A stretch of DNA of 64,000 nucleotides from Acidobacteriota bacterium (GCA_013289825.1 JABCZF010000002.1:62001-126000); one strand, 5' to 3'; counted from the first letter of the stretch, positions 27,087-36,466 are shown. Notes: a model not told the origin generated them from the letters alone. Translations and numbers: made by a program.

Positions 27087-30000
27087 TCAAAACCGGAACC
27101 GTGCCTGCACCGTCACGCGCCTCATATTCCCTACGCCCGTCACTTCGCCAAAGGTGATCGAGTTCACCGTCGTCCCTAGGGAACTGAAATTCACATAGTT
27201 GAAGACGTTGTTCGCCGTAATACGCAGATCGAGCGAGCGGTATTCCTTGATCTGAATCGTCTTGTTCAGCGACATATCCAGCGTCACTTGCCCCGGCCCT
27301 TCCAGAATGTTGCGTCCGGCATCGCCAAATGTGGTATCGCTCGCGTTCACGCACGTCGCGCTCGGATTGGTGAGCGTCGTTCCCGGCTGGCAGAACGCTG
27401 CGGTGTTGAACCACTCCTTCGTTGTCGGATTGCTGACGCTCACCGATTCGCCTGGTACCAAGTTCGCGCGCAAAGACCCGCTTACGCCGCGTTGAATATC
27501 GAGCGTTCCTCCCAGCACCCGCACCGTGAAGGGCAACCCGCTCGCGACCGTAAAATTCCCGCTCCACTGCCAGCCTGCGAGAATGTGAGACACAAATCCT
27601 TTTTGCAGAAATCTCCGGTTCTCGCCGAACGGCAGATCGTAGATCCAGTTCCCCGTGAATTTGTGGCGCTGGTCGAAACTGGAAAGCCCCCTATCGGCGG
27701 CAATGTCGAAAGGATTTTGCGCCACCACGACGCCCCCGCCGCCGATCGAAGAAGCGTCATCAATCGATTTCGAATAAATATAGGTTGCGCCGAGACCGAT
27801 CCCTTTTGCCAGCCGCTTCCTGAAACGAATCGACCCCGCATGAAAAACCGAGTTTCCCGCGGACGACTCGTAAGTGAAGGGTTGCGAACCGGGAATGAGA
27901 ATAGCCCGCTCCGTATCGAGCCGCGTCCCTTTCGAGCCGTTGTAGTCCACGTTCATCACAATGCCGCCGCGTAATTCGCGCTGCACATCCACGTTCCAGA
28001 GCTGGACATACGCGAGCCTGTAGTTCGGATCGATCGCAAAGTTATTCGTGGTCGTGCCCACCCCGGGGCTTAAAAACGCGTTTTCCAGCTTCAGGAAATC
28101 CAAAGTGGTCGCCGTGTTTGTGGCCGTTTTGGCAAAAGGCGGCTGAAAGGCAAGGTTTTGAATCACAGCGCCGTATTGCGCCAGATTGTAGTTGACGCCA
28201 TACCCGGCGCGCACCACCGTCAGTTTCATTGGCTTCCAAGCCAGCCCGAGACGCGGCGCATAGTTATTCCGGTCCGGCCTAATCAGCGAAGCGGGGAAGA
28301 CACCGTCGAAGGACCCGGTCCCGCCAGGCTCAACAGGCGCCGACGCGGTAAAGCCCGGCGCGACATCCAGATTCACAATTTGGTTGTTCGCTTCGGTGAA
28401 CGGGCCCTGATATTCGTAACGGAGACCAAGGAGAAGCGTCAAGTTCGCGCGGATCCGCCAGTCATCCTGCGCGAAGAAATCAAACGAGTTCGCGCGAAAA
28501 TCATAAGTGTCCGCGCCGAACTGTTCGCTACTCTGCTGTGGCAAGCCGAGAAGAAAATCCGCAAGATCGCTTCCCGTTCCTGGCTGCTGGACTCCGCCAA
28601 CATATTGCGCCGTCGCAAAACCTGTAAATGTAAAAGTGCCTTCCGCGTTTCTTGCCGCGTGGAAGCTCTGCAAAATCCGGCGGTAATCGGCTCCAAAGCG
28701 CCAGTTGTGTTTCCCGTGGCTCCAGATCACCGTGTCGGAGACCGTATAGGTCTGGTCGAGTTCGCGTCGCGGCATCGGGTCGTTTAAGCCGGAAAAAGAG
28801 GTAAAATTGATTCCCGGAATACCCCAATCAAACGGATTTGTGGACACTCCGCCAATTTGCGCCAACGCGGCCACATCCGTCGCTGTCGAATACAGATTCG
28901 TCGTCGAAACATGGTTGTGGTTGTACGTGAACCGTAGATTATTCGTTGCGCGTCCCTTGCCGTAGACCCAGCCCGCGTTGGCGTTCAAACCCTGCGTGCT
29001 CGTTCCACCGTCAAGCGAAGGAAACGCACCAACGATGTTGCTGGTCGTCTTTGTCCAACTCAAACCCAGATTGAGGTTGTTCTGTGACCTTCCCCGGCCT
29101 CCACCTCCACCGCCGCGCCCTCCGCCGCCGGGCGGGCGATTTCCCTGCGCCGGCACCGGGCCAAAGTTGTGAACGAGCCGCAAACTCAGAGAGTCTGAAT
29201 TGCTCTCGGCAGAAGTCACTTGATGATAGTTCTGTGTGGTTCCCGGCAAATTCGGCAGCGGAATGTACTGCAAAAGAGCTTGTGCTTGCGGTGTGATGAG
29301 AGCCGGGTCGATCACGTTCAACTGTCCGTTGAATTGAAATTGTTGTCCGGTCGCCGGATTATAGATCGCCGCCGTCAAGGCGGAAAAATCACCAGATCGT
29401 TCTGTCGCCGTCGGCACTGTGGATAGCGCGTCGAAAGGCGTGCTTCCTCGAGTTCCGCTCCACCCTGCGAAAAAAAATGTCTTGTTGCCGCCATTAAAAA
29501 TTTTCGGAATGTTCAGCGGGCCGCCGACGTACGCTCCAAAGTGCAACTGGTTGTAATCCGCCTTGGGGAGTGCTTCTCCATTCAGCGAGAAGGGCCTGGC
29601 GTCCAGCACGGAAGTATCGTCATAAAAATATACGTTGCCGTGCGGCTGATTCACATTGAAGCCGCGCCCCAACCGGCCAAAAGCAATCGGCCCGCCACCT
29701 CCCGGTCCGCCGCCGCCAAATCCGCCGCCCCCACCACCGGGGCCGCCCGAGCCTCCGAATCCCAGCTGCTGCGCGCGATCGCGGAATTCCTGAATGCGGT
29801 CCTGGAGATCGCCTTCGCCGCCTGCTCCAAAATCCTGAGTGCGTCCCTGCACGCCGCTGATGCTTACCGATTCTGTCGGTGCATCCGCTCCGGCGCCATT
29901 CAGCGGCAGCCCTGACAATTCGTTCGCGCCCGGAGTTTGTCCGGTGCCTACCGCGAGACCCGCATTCCCTGCTCCCGAGGCGGCCTCGCTAGAGTCGATC

Positions 30001-30422
30001 GACAGACTTTGGAAACCGCGCCCGGCAATCGCCGCAGCTGCACTCCGCTCGTTGGTTTCCACCTGACGCGAGGCAAGAATCAATTCCAGATCCGCCTTCC
30101 CGGATGGATTTTCAGGATTCAGCACCACATCTTGCGTCAGCGGCGCAAATCCCATAAATTCCGCGCGCAGGACATAGCGTCCACGGGGCAGTCCCGTCAG
30201 AACAAACGTCCCATCGGAAACCGTTGCGGCCGCGTATTTCTTTCCAGTCAATGTGTTGGAAGCCGACAGAGACACGCCCGGCAACGGAGTTTTTCCGCTG
30301 TGAACGCTTCCTGTGATTTGGTAGGAAGCTGACGGCGCGGCGGGCGGATTTTCTTGCGCGTCGAAGCAAGGAACTGCAAAGGCCACCAGAAGGAAAACCA
30401 CAGTCCGAACGAACGATCTCAA
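27087..30422 (-). CDS. TonB-dependent receptor, Oar-like, with N-terminal carboxypeptidase-regulatory domain
   Basis: 1111 residues. A signal peptide (VVFLLVAFAVPCFDAQ) precedes a carboxypeptidase-regulatory-like beta-sandwich (YQITGSVHSGKTPLPGVSLSAS...GRYVLRAEFMGF, about 35-110). A linker contains a near-pure Gly run (about 222-247); then comes a long outer-membrane barrel with repeated alternating strands. A second Gly/Arg-rich loop lies near 440-455. The C-terminus MRRVTVQARFRF ends in Phe, as expected for BAM recognition. A classical plug is hard to see, as in Oar-type receptors of Acidobacteria. The start overlaps the DUF5666-like gene by 4 bases (ATGA), so the two are coupled. Substrate unknown; large oligomers or peptides are possible. 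Confidence 0.87.
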   Translation of the reverse strand: MRSFVRTVVFLLVAFAVPCFDAQENPPAAPSASYQITGSVHSGKTPLPGVSLSASNTLTGKKYAAATVSDGTFVLTGLPRGRYVLRAEFMGFAPLTQDVVLNPENPSGKADLELILASRQVETNERSAAAAIAGRGFQSLSIDSSEAASGAGNAGLAVGTGQTPGANELSGLPLNGAGADAPTESVSISGVQGRTQDFGAGGEGDLQDRIQEFRDRAQQLGFGGSGGPGGGGGGFGGGGPGGGGPIAFGRLGRGFNVNQPHGNVYFYDDTSVLDARPFSLNGEALPKADYNQLHFGAYVGGPLNIPKIFNGGNKTFFFAGWSGTRGSTPFDALSTVPTATERSGDFSALTAAIYNPATGQQFQFNGQLNVIDPALITPQAQALLQYIPLPNLPGTTQNYHQVTSAESNSDSLSLRLVHNFGPVPAQGNRPPGGGGRGGGGGGRGRSQNNLNLGLSWTKTTSNIVGAFPSLDGGTSTQGLNANAGWVYGKGRATNNLRFTYNHNHVSTTNLYSTATDVAALAQIGGVSTNPFDWGIPGINFTSFSGLNDPMPRRELDQTYTVSDTVIWSHGKHNWRFGADYRRILQSFHAARNAEGTFTFTGFATAQYVGGVQQPGTGSDLADFLLGLPQQSSEQFGADTYDFRANSFDFFAQDDWRIRANLTLLLGLRYEYQGPFTEANNQIVNLDVAPGFTASAPVEPGGTGSFDGVFPASLIRPDRNNYAPRLGLAWKPMKLTVVRAGYGVNYNLAQYGAVIQNLAFQPPFAKTATNTATTLDFLKLENAFLSPGVGTTTNNFAIDPNYRLAYVQLWNVDVQRELRGGIVMNVDYNGSKGTRLDTERAILIPGSQPFTYESSAGNSVFHAGSIRFRKRLAKGIGLGATYIYSKSIDDASSIGGGGVVVAQNPFDIAADRGLSSFDQRHKFTGNWIYDLPFGENRRFLQKGFVSHILAGWQWSGNFTVASGLPFTVRVLGGTLDIQRGVSGSLRANLVPGESVSVSNPTTKEWFNTAAFCQPGTTLTNPSATCVNASDTTFGDAGRNILEGPGQVTLDMSLNKTIQIKEYRSLDLRITANNVFNYVNFSSLGTTVNSITFGEVTGVGNMRRVTVQARFRF

Positions 30423-31237
30423 TGTGGCGGCTCCGGCGGTTTCTGCGGCTGGTTATTCTCTTTGGGCGGATTTGCGGGTGGTCCACCGGACATTCCCATT
30501 TCCTCGATCCGCTTCCATTGTTCCGGCCCAATCACCATTACAGATTTCGGCTTAAACGCGTTGTTGGCCATCGCGCCGCGCACCATGATGTGGTCGCCGG
30601 CTTGAATATCCGCCATCGTGATGCTGTCGCGGCCTTTTCGCAAGGAGGTCTCTTCATTCAGCTCAACGGTTTGCGTCACTTTGTCCGGGCGGAGAATGGT
30701 CAGCTTGGGCGCATCAATGGCCTTCACTTCGCCGAAGACGTAGTCTTGGCCAAGTACGCCCGCCGGCCGCCCGCCGCCGGAACCACCACCAGGACCGCCG
30801 CGTGCACCTTGCCCCCCACCGCCACCCGGGCCGGCGCCAAATGCGCCGCCGGGGCGAGTCCCAATCATTTCCGCGGTCCAGGTGTGATCGGGATTCTCTG
30901 CGCCACGTACAAATACAATGTCGCCGACCTTGAGATCGCCGAGCTTGGCCGCCTCTCCCTCTTTCCGGAACTGCGTAGTCCCGCTGATCTTGACGGTTAC
31001 CGTGTCCCCGCCCTGCCTGGTGATCTCGACGGACTGGTCGTGCACCGCCGTCAATTTCCCGAACAGCCCTGGGCGCCTCTCGCCGCCGCGCCCCGGCGTT
31101 TGCGTGGTGTCCGCGCCCTGCGCGGAACCGGCAGTCTGGGCGGGCGGAGCCTGCTGAAAAGGCCGAGCTTCTGCCACTAGCCCTAGCGCTAACAAGTAGA
31201 ACAGTGAACCCGACAAAACCTTGGCGATGGCCTTCAT
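30419..31237 (-). CDS. Exported DUF5666-like protein with two beta domains and a Gly-rich linker
   Basis: 272 residues starting at ATG 31235-31237 behind a consensus AGGAGG (31243-31248). After a signal peptide (LFYLLALGLVAEA) there are two similar small beta domains. The first is at about 55-128 (GLFGKLTAVHDQSVEIT..., LGDLKVGDIVFVRGA) and the second at about 165-245 (VFGEVKAIDAPKLTIL..., MADIQAGDHIMVRGA). A GPGGGGG-type linker of about 30 residues joins them. The repeated (D)(L/I)(K/Q)-x-G-D-x-(I/V)-x-V-R-G-A motif is what I associate with DUF5666. The Pro/Asn-rich C-terminus runs into the TonB receptor start with a 4-base overlap. Function unknown; an envelope partner of the receptor is inferred from coupling and from the shared Gly-rich segments. 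Confidence 0.75.
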   Translation of the reverse strand: MKAIAKVLSGSLFYLLALGLVAEARPFQQAPPAQTAGSAQGADTTQTPGRGGERRPGLFGKLTAVHDQSVEITRQGGDTVTVKISGTTQFRKEGEAAKLGDLKVGDIVFVRGAENPDHTWTAEMIGTRPGGAFGAGPGGGGGQGARGGPGGGSGGGRPAGVLGQDYVFGEVKAIDAPKLTILRPDKVTQTVELNEETSLRKGRDSITMADIQAGDHIMVRGAMANNAFKPKSVMVIGPEQWKRIEEMGMSGGPPANPPKENNQPQKPPEPPH

Positions 31238-31538
31238 TTCAACCTCCTCTTGGCTCGGCCTAAGTAAATCTACGCCGGGCTGCTCGGTAAAGTCTTCTGT
31301 TTTGCTTCCGCATCTGCAGTCTTAGACGACTTCAGCGGCCCTTGGCGTTTCCCTAAGTCTCTCTTGCGCTTCCCACTCGTTCTAAATTCCGCCTAATGTG
31401 GCACTTAGTTCCCGCACACCAAGCGAATCTCTAGCGGTTCGCTTCGTCCTGAATTGTTAATCTGAAGTAACGGCAACGGCCAGGGGCAAAAGCTCCTGGC
31501 CGTTTCGAACGCGGGCAATCCGCCGGCGACGGCGGAAT
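31238..31538. other. Intergenic region between the two leftward exported-protein units
   Basis: 301 bases that hold the hairpin at 31475-31504 and, on the DUF5666-like side, its Shine-Dalgarno. The promoter of the DUF5666-TonB-VWFA unit must lie here or further upstream, but I cannot point to a clear -35/-10 pair. No gene seen. Confidence 0.4.
31475..31504 (-). terminator. Strong hairpin downstream of the two-gene unit ending at 31539
   Basis: AACGGCCAGG (31475-31484) and CCTGGCCGTT (31495-31504) are perfect 10-base arms. Inner bases extend the stem by three more pairs including one G-U, leaving an AAAA loop. It lies 35 bases beyond the stop of the leftward gene at 31539. Only a short T-run is present on the opposite strand side, so rho-independent strength is uncertain, but it separates the two leftward secreted-protein units. 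Confidence 0.6.
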
Positions 31539-33731
31539 CTATTTGGTTTTGTAAGTGAATGTGATCTTGGTTTCTTCGTTCAGCACGAGCGGGCGCACAA
31601 AGCTGTACGAACTGCCTGCTCGCGGGACGTCGACCTGGACCGGCAGCACGCCAGCCACGCGTCGCTGAAGATTCAGCACATTGCTCGAGGCCGTGCCCGA
31701 AGCCGCGGCCTGGTTCTTTTTCAAGTCGCGCTCGATTCGCCGCGATTCGTTCTCCTGATCTTTCCCGCGCACCTCGATCGATTCCGAAACGCTTCCTACA
31801 AGCAACGCAAAACTAACCGACGCAGGATAATTAGCATTATAAAGGACGTCGCGCACAGTGGTTCGGAATCCCTGTATGGCGGCGGTGACTCGCACCCTTC
31901 CCGACGGCATGTTTCCGACGATCCAACGGCCGGACGAATCCGTCGTCGCGTTCCGCACGATTCCCGTGTCCAACGGCGTTACGCTCACCTGCGCGTTCCT
32001 AACTGTCGCGCCGCTCGGGTCGATAATGTAGCCGCCGAGTTGTCCTGGCAGGAGTTCGAGCGGCGCAATCCGGTCGGCCGCCCCGGCATCGTAAAACTCC
32101 ACGCTGGCAGCACCCGCGACTCCTTCCAGCGCTGCCGGCAACAGGCTCGCGGCCAAAGCATCGCCGCCGAAATCCTTCACTTTGTACTGCTCCGGGAGAA
32201 AGACCTCCCAGTGCAGCACGGTGATGGGAACATCCATTTTCGGCAGGGATAACTCCGATCCGCCCTTCTTTGCAAACGGGGCGCCCGAGTCCATGAACAC
32301 GAAGGATACTTCGTAAGAATCGACGGGCCGGAACCCGGGGCGCAACAGCGGCACGCGCTGGCCATCTGCGCCCTCTACGGGCTTGACCTTTTCGCCAGCG
32401 ACATCAGCGGAGACGATGCTCGCGCCTCTCGGCAACTCCACTTTCAAAAAGGGCTGCACTTGATTTTTTACTGTGAGTTTCACTTCTGTCAGGGATCGGC
32501 CTTCTGTCGTCACCAGCGTCGTCACAACGGCGCGTTCGGCAATCGCCGCGAGCACGCTGCTGTCCGGAAATCGCGTCCATTCCAGCGCGAGGCGCGGATT
32601 TTCCGCAGGCTGCCGGTGGTAGCGAAATGCCGCTTGCAACGGAGAGCGCGCGAGGGAATGCAGATAAGGATTTGTTTCCTTGATGTCCATGCGCTTCAGG
32701 CTTCCGCCTTCGGTCGCCGTGAGTTCCATGGTCCCAACGCCTTCAATGAGCACTTCGCCCGTTTCCCGTTGCGAGTTTTTCACGCTTAGGAATGGCAGGT
32801 CTGCTTTCGTCACGCTGATGGCTTTTTCCATTGAGATCAGGAACTGGTGGGTACGCTGTGCAGGTGCGTTCACTTTCAGAGTCAAAACGCCTGACTGCAC
32901 ATCACTGGAATCGACCGAAGCGCCGGATGCTCCGATTACTTCGTAGCCGGCAGGGACTTCCACTTCGAATTGCGTGGGTTCGCCCTGGATCACGTTGATG
33001 TCGGCAAGCACGGCGAGCCGCAGGTCCGCTTCGCTGACAGAAACGAGCGTCTTCAGGTTGGAAAGAAAACGCACTTCACGCGGGACGACCGGGGCCAGCA
33101 CTTCTCGCGTCGCCCACCAGATGTTTGCAGTTTGCCCCGGCACGAGTGTCGCTTCGATCGTGGTGTTCCCGTTCGTGGACGCACGGCTGGTGATCAAGCC
33201 AGGACTCAACTTCACGTTGGTGTGATCGCCAGGGACTTCCAGCGTCAATCGCACGCTGCCTGCAGACGGCACCGGCAAACTGAACGACGCGCGGCCTGTT
33301 TCGATGTTCAAAGGCAGACCTGCATCGAGAACGACAGAGAACTCGGCGGGACCGGCGAGAATCGCCGTTTGTGTGCCGTCTTCTTGTTCGAGGGGCAAAC
33401 CTTTCGCTTCCTGGCGAGCGTCCAGGATCGTCATTCCCGAAGTGAGCGGGACTTTCGTTTCGCCCTGGTTGAATGTTTGGCCTTCGAATTGAACGGTTCC
33501 CATCACTGTTTCATTCGCGACGCGCAACTTTAAGTCGCTGCGTTTGATGGTGTAGGGGAGCGGGGCGGACTCCACTCTCCGGGGCGACTTGTTGGCCAGT
33601 TGGAGCAAGCGGTTGTACTCATCGAGGGGCAGTGTCACGTTCCCTGCCGGCGGAACGGGAGGAGTGATCCTGTCTTGTGCAAATGCGGGGATGCTTATTA
33701 GAAACGCCACTGCCAGTAAACTGTTTTTCAT
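31539..33731 (-). CDS. Large exported beta-rich protein of unknown function with C-terminal carboxypeptidase-regulatory domain
   Basis: 730 residues. A signal peptide (MKNSLLAVAFLISIPAFAQ) is followed by about 540 residues predicted as beta sandwiches with no motif I know: segments such as LPYTIKRSDLKLRVANETVMG, ANIWWATREVLAP and ETNPYLHSLARSPLQAAFRYHR. Residues about 560-650 form a carboxypeptidase-regulatory-like domain (GGYIIDPSGATVRNAQVSV, SGRWIVGNMPSGRVRVTAAIQGFR) like the one in the nearby TonB receptor. A charged stretch and a last beta segment close the protein. Its ATG overlaps the stop of the upstream 669-residue gene by 4 bases, so the two are co-translated, and the two proteins share a loose domain order. 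Probably periplasmic or surface; role unknown. Confidence 0.75.
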   Translation of the reverse strand: MKNSLLAVAFLISIPAFAQDRITPPVPPAGNVTLPLDEYNRLLQLANKSPRRVESAPLPYTIKRSDLKLRVANETVMGTVQFEGQTFNQGETKVPLTSGMTILDARQEAKGLPLEQEDGTQTAILAGPAEFSVVLDAGLPLNIETGRASFSLPVPSAGSVRLTLEVPGDHTNVKLSPGLITSRASTNGNTTIEATLVPGQTANIWWATREVLAPVVPREVRFLSNLKTLVSVSEADLRLAVLADINVIQGEPTQFEVEVPAGYEVIGASGASVDSSDVQSGVLTLKVNAPAQRTHQFLISMEKAISVTKADLPFLSVKNSQRETGEVLIEGVGTMELTATEGGSLKRMDIKETNPYLHSLARSPLQAAFRYHRQPAENPRLALEWTRFPDSSVLAAIAERAVVTTLVTTEGRSLTEVKLTVKNQVQPFLKVELPRGASIVSADVAGEKVKPVEGADGQRVPLLRPGFRPVDSYEVSFVFMDSGAPFAKKGGSELSLPKMDVPITVLHWEVFLPEQYKVKDFGGDALAASLLPAALEGVAGAASVEFYDAGAADRIAPLELLPGQLGGYIIDPSGATVRNAQVSVTPLDTGIVRNATTDSSGRWIVGNMPSGRVRVTAAIQGFRTTVRDVLYNANYPASVSFALLVGSVSESIEVRGKDQENESRRIERDLKKNQAAASGTASSNVLNLQRRVAGVLPVQVDVPRAGSSYSFVRPLVLNEETKITFTYKTK

Positions 33732-35737
33732 CGACCACCTGCCTTTCGCTCGCGCTGATAATTCAGATCGGTACTGGGAGATTGGTTTTCACCTGTGAGT
33801 TCGGAAACTAGATAGAGAGAGGGCCCCAAACCGGCAAACGCAACCTTTATGGGAAGAATCCCCGCGGCTTTTCCACCTTCGAGAGTCAGTCGAAAATTGT
33901 CGACCAGGGCCTCCGTGGAAACCTGGGCAACCTCCATTTTGGAGTCGCTGATAGCCGAGACCGCGAGGCCCGGGGGCGGTGGAGGAGCTGAGGGCCCGGG
34001 AGCACGCACGTTTATGGGCGCCGCGATTCTGGCTGGAGGAGCGGGACCGAGCGCTCGGGAGATGGGCTCTTGGTATGCTTCCGGTCGGAATGAGCCCGGT
34101 TCCGGCGTTACCTTGAAGAGCGGCGGATGATAAACGAGCAGTCCCGTTCGCGATATCGGCAAGTCCAGCGCAGGCAGGGCCAGCTTGAATTGTCCTTTGT
34201 CATTCCACGTTGTTCCGCGGCCGATATAAACGATCTCCACGGCGAACTCCGGCGATTCCTCTCCGGCATGAAATTTCTCTAGAGGCAGCAACACGCTGCC
34301 GTCGGGCGACTGCCCCGGTCGGACGGGATTACCCGCCAAGGAGGCGCTCCAGAGCGTCGCGCCGGGAGGCAAAGTGATCTTCAGAAAGTTGCGCTGGTTA
34401 TTGCGGACCGCGTATCGCGCCTCGACCAACAGCTTTCCTTCGTTGGTGATCAAAACGTTGTAACGCGCCTCGGCGACGTTGGCCATCAGCACGGCCTGGG
34501 AGGTGTAGCGCGCTACGTTCACGGTGAGCGATCTTGCCGTCTTTCGGTCGCCCGATCGGAACCGAAAGGCGAAGAGTGAAGCGGATTGCCGGCTCGAGAC
34601 GATTTCGCCCAGGTCGCTTGCGTCGGCGTTCTCCAGTCCCTCGGTTTTGAACTTATTGATCTCTCCGGCGCCGAGGACTTCCACGGCCACGCCTCCCGTG
34701 TCGCGTTCGGTATTCATCAGGCGCAGCAACGGGATTTCGATCTGACCATCGCGCGGGCTTCGCGTTTCTCCGCTCACGATAAACTTGGCGTTTCCCTCGA
34801 CCGGCTCGAGAAAGGTCACCGCCAGCTGCCCGTCTTTCATTTCCCAGTCGGCCACCGTCGCGCCCGCCACTTGGTTGATCGTCACTTTGTCGGGCAGTGC
34901 GACGCGAACCTCGCGCGCGGCGCCTTGCGTTACTTCGATGTTGACCTCCGCCACGATCGTGGCGGTGTCTTCGCCGAGCCCGGTCAATTCGGTCAGCGAG
35001 CCGCGCAGACGCAACGCCTGGCTGCTGCGGTGATCCACCGTTTTTCTTTTCCAGCTAAAGGTAAGCGGCTCATTACCGCGCGCGTACGCTAGCCATTTGC
35101 TTTCCGCGCCGGGTTCGGATTTTTCTGCCAAGAGTCCGCCGGTGAGTTTGATGTCCACGCCTTGCCTCGGAAGGCGAACCGAAGCGCGAGTGACTCCCGA
35201 AACGGTGGAAGGCAAAGAGATGCTCTCTTCGCCGGCCGTCGATACAACCGGCAGTGCGATGTCCAGTAACAAAACTGCGCGTCCGGGTCGCGAGAGTAAC
35301 GCTGAGAGTTGGTTGGAATCCTTTCCCGCCACGCTGGGCACAAGGGAAACCAGCTTGCCGTCAAGTTTTGCTTCGCGCACCAGCAATCCTCGAGGAATCG
35401 GCACGCGCACCCAGCCATTCTTCAATACATCGACTGTGAGGCTCGCGCGGCCTGTGGCCAGGTCGCCGTCGATGCGCAAGTCGTAGTCGACACGCGTTAG
35501 CGTCGCGTCCACTGGCGGTGCTTCCGGTTCGCGCTCAGGAGGATACGCTTTCGCATGCAGGGTTTTATAGTCACCGATGGTGATCACTACCCATCCGGGC
35601 GCGTGCGATGCCGTCTGCGCCGGCGAATGGCTCGGGCCAAGCAAAAGCGCGGCCGTCACGCAAACAAACAAACGCCAGGACTTGCGATTTTCGTCGAGGA
35701 GAGAAACCAATACGTTTAAGCTGGTCATTTTCGACAC
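33728..35737 (-). CDS. Large exported beta-rich protein of unknown function, upstream partner of the 31539-33731 gene
   Basis: 669 residues with an N-terminal hydrophobic segment after a short cytoplasmic lead (SWRLFVCVTAALLLGPSHSPAQ, about 20-41). The rest is beta-rich: YDLRIDGDLATGRASLTVDVL near 85, a region with VRVALPDKVTINQV near 275, TRSPRDGQIEIPLLRL, and a Pro-rich linker (PSAPPPPPGLAV) near 590. No catalytic motif is visible. Its layout (signal peptide, early D-L-R-I/K-L-R-V strand, mid-protein strand with a V-x-G-A-x-V-like turn) parallels the downstream gene, so I suspect distant paralogues. Translational coupling (ATGA) suggests a two-protein complex in the periplasm or outer membrane. 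Start choice is uncertain between several Met codons upstream of the signal. Confidence 0.7.
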   Translation of the reverse strand: MSKMTSLNVLVSLLDENRKSWRLFVCVTAALLLGPSHSPAQTASHAPGWVVITIGDYKTLHAKAYPPEREPEAPPVDATLTRVDYDLRIDGDLATGRASLTVDVLKNGWVRVPIPRGLLVREAKLDGKLVSLVPSVAGKDSNQLSALLSRPGRAVLLLDIALPVVSTAGEESISLPSTVSGVTRASVRLPRQGVDIKLTGGLLAEKSEPGAESKWLAYARGNEPLTFSWKRKTVDHRSSQALRLRGSLTELTGLGEDTATIVAEVNIEVTQGAAREVRVALPDKVTINQVAGATVADWEMKDGQLAVTFLEPVEGNAKFIVSGETRSPRDGQIEIPLLRLMNTERDTGGVAVEVLGAGEINKFKTEGLENADASDLGEIVSSRQSASLFAFRFRSGDRKTARSLTVNVARYTSQAVLMANVAEARYNVLITNEGKLLVEARYAVRNNQRNFLKITLPPGATLWSASLAGNPVRPGQSPDGSVLLPLEKFHAGEESPEFAVEIVYIGRGTTWNDKGQFKLALPALDLPISRTGLLVYHPPLFKVTPEPGSFRPEAYQEPISRALGPAPPARIAAPINVRAPGPSAPPPPPGLAVSAISDSKMEVAQVSTEALVDNFRLTLEGGKAAGILPIKVAFAGLGPSLYLVSELTGENQSPSTDLNYQRERKAGGR

Positions 35738-36105
35738 CTCTAGCTTCCAGGAATTGCCTCGGCTGATGCTCTTATCAACCCGGAGAATGGAGGACCGTCT
35801 CGAGAGTAATAGGCGCTGTTCTCGACGAACGGCGTTCTTGCTCTGGTTTGTTAGCTGATTAGAGTTAGCATTCTGAACGCCGGGTTGCTTGCTGGGACGT
35901 CCTTAGAACGAATTTCTCTCTGTAACTTGCAAGATTTCTATTCTCCTCCCCGCCCCTTTGCTTACCCTGGCTCTAGAACTCCTCAATTTGTGCTTCCACT
36001 CGGTTCCGCTGCCCGTTTGATCAACCCCGCGCTATAATTCCGCGGTTCGTCGAAGGTGCCGAAGGCTTGCTTTCTCGAGCCGCGAAAGCTCGGAAAGAGG
36101 AGCAT
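35738..36105. other. Non-coding region upstream of the leftward exported-protein pair
   Basis: About 370 bases with no supported gene. It should contain the promoter of the leftward 669-residue gene. A TATAAT-like GCTATAATTCC near 36031-36041 faces rightwards, towards the gene remnant at 36166, and may be a relic of that gene's control region or chance. Confidence 0.35.
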
Positions 36106-36371
36106 GGGCCTAAGCTAGGGAGGCGCTATGAACCCACCGGGATCAGTCGAACCCGTGACCCCTAGGACTATCAGAACTATCGGGCGCCGCTGGTTGCTGC
36201 GTCCAGAAATCGAAGCCCATTTCTTGAAGACTGACAATCCCCCTACCGGACTCAGCGAGCCGGCGCTTCCGCCGCTTTTCGCCGCCGTCTGCAACGCCAT
36301 CTTTACCGTCACAGGCAAGCGCACCCGCTCTCTCCCGCTGGCCAAGCAAGGCTACCAGTGGGCCTAAGCTA
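36106..36371 (+). repeat. 12-base direct repeat flanking the gene remnant
   Basis: GGGCCTAAGCTA occurs at 36106-36117 and again at 36360-36371. The second copy contains the stop codon of the xanthine-dehydrogenase-like remnant. Two 12-mers this close can arise by chance about once in a window this size, so the link to a deletion or insertion event is tentative. Confidence 0.4.
36166..36366 (+). pseudogene. C-terminal remnant of a xanthine dehydrogenase-family molybdopterin subunit (isoquinoline 1-oxidoreductase beta-like)
   Basis: In the frame of 36209-36366 the DNA encodes [20 protein letters not shown], then [19 protein letters not shown] and [13 protein letters not shown] before a TAA stop. 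This matches the extreme C-terminus of the large molybdenum hydroxylase subunit, where (I/V)E-x-H-x6-PPTG-x-(G/S)EPA-x-PP, A-x-x-NA-(I/L)F-x-x-TGKR and (R/L)LPL are standard. A preceding DYQNYR in another frame (36166-36183) fits the Y-x-x-YR that normally comes before it, which indicates a frameshift. The remaining roughly 700 residues are absent. An ATG at 36128 with a GGGAGG site could still express a 79-residue peptide, but the fold would not be whole. Confidence 0.75.
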
Positions 36372-36466
36372 CGGCGTATGTCGAGCGCCCGCGCACTTTC
36401 GATATTTTCGCGTTGCGGCAACGCCCTAAAGTTGCGCGATGGCCTTCGCCATGCAAGAATCCCACC

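Noticed and set aside
27076..27567. Upstream extension of the VWFA-related ORF
   Set aside because: It overlaps the TonB receptor gene in another frame; the downstream ATG starts a proper signal peptide.
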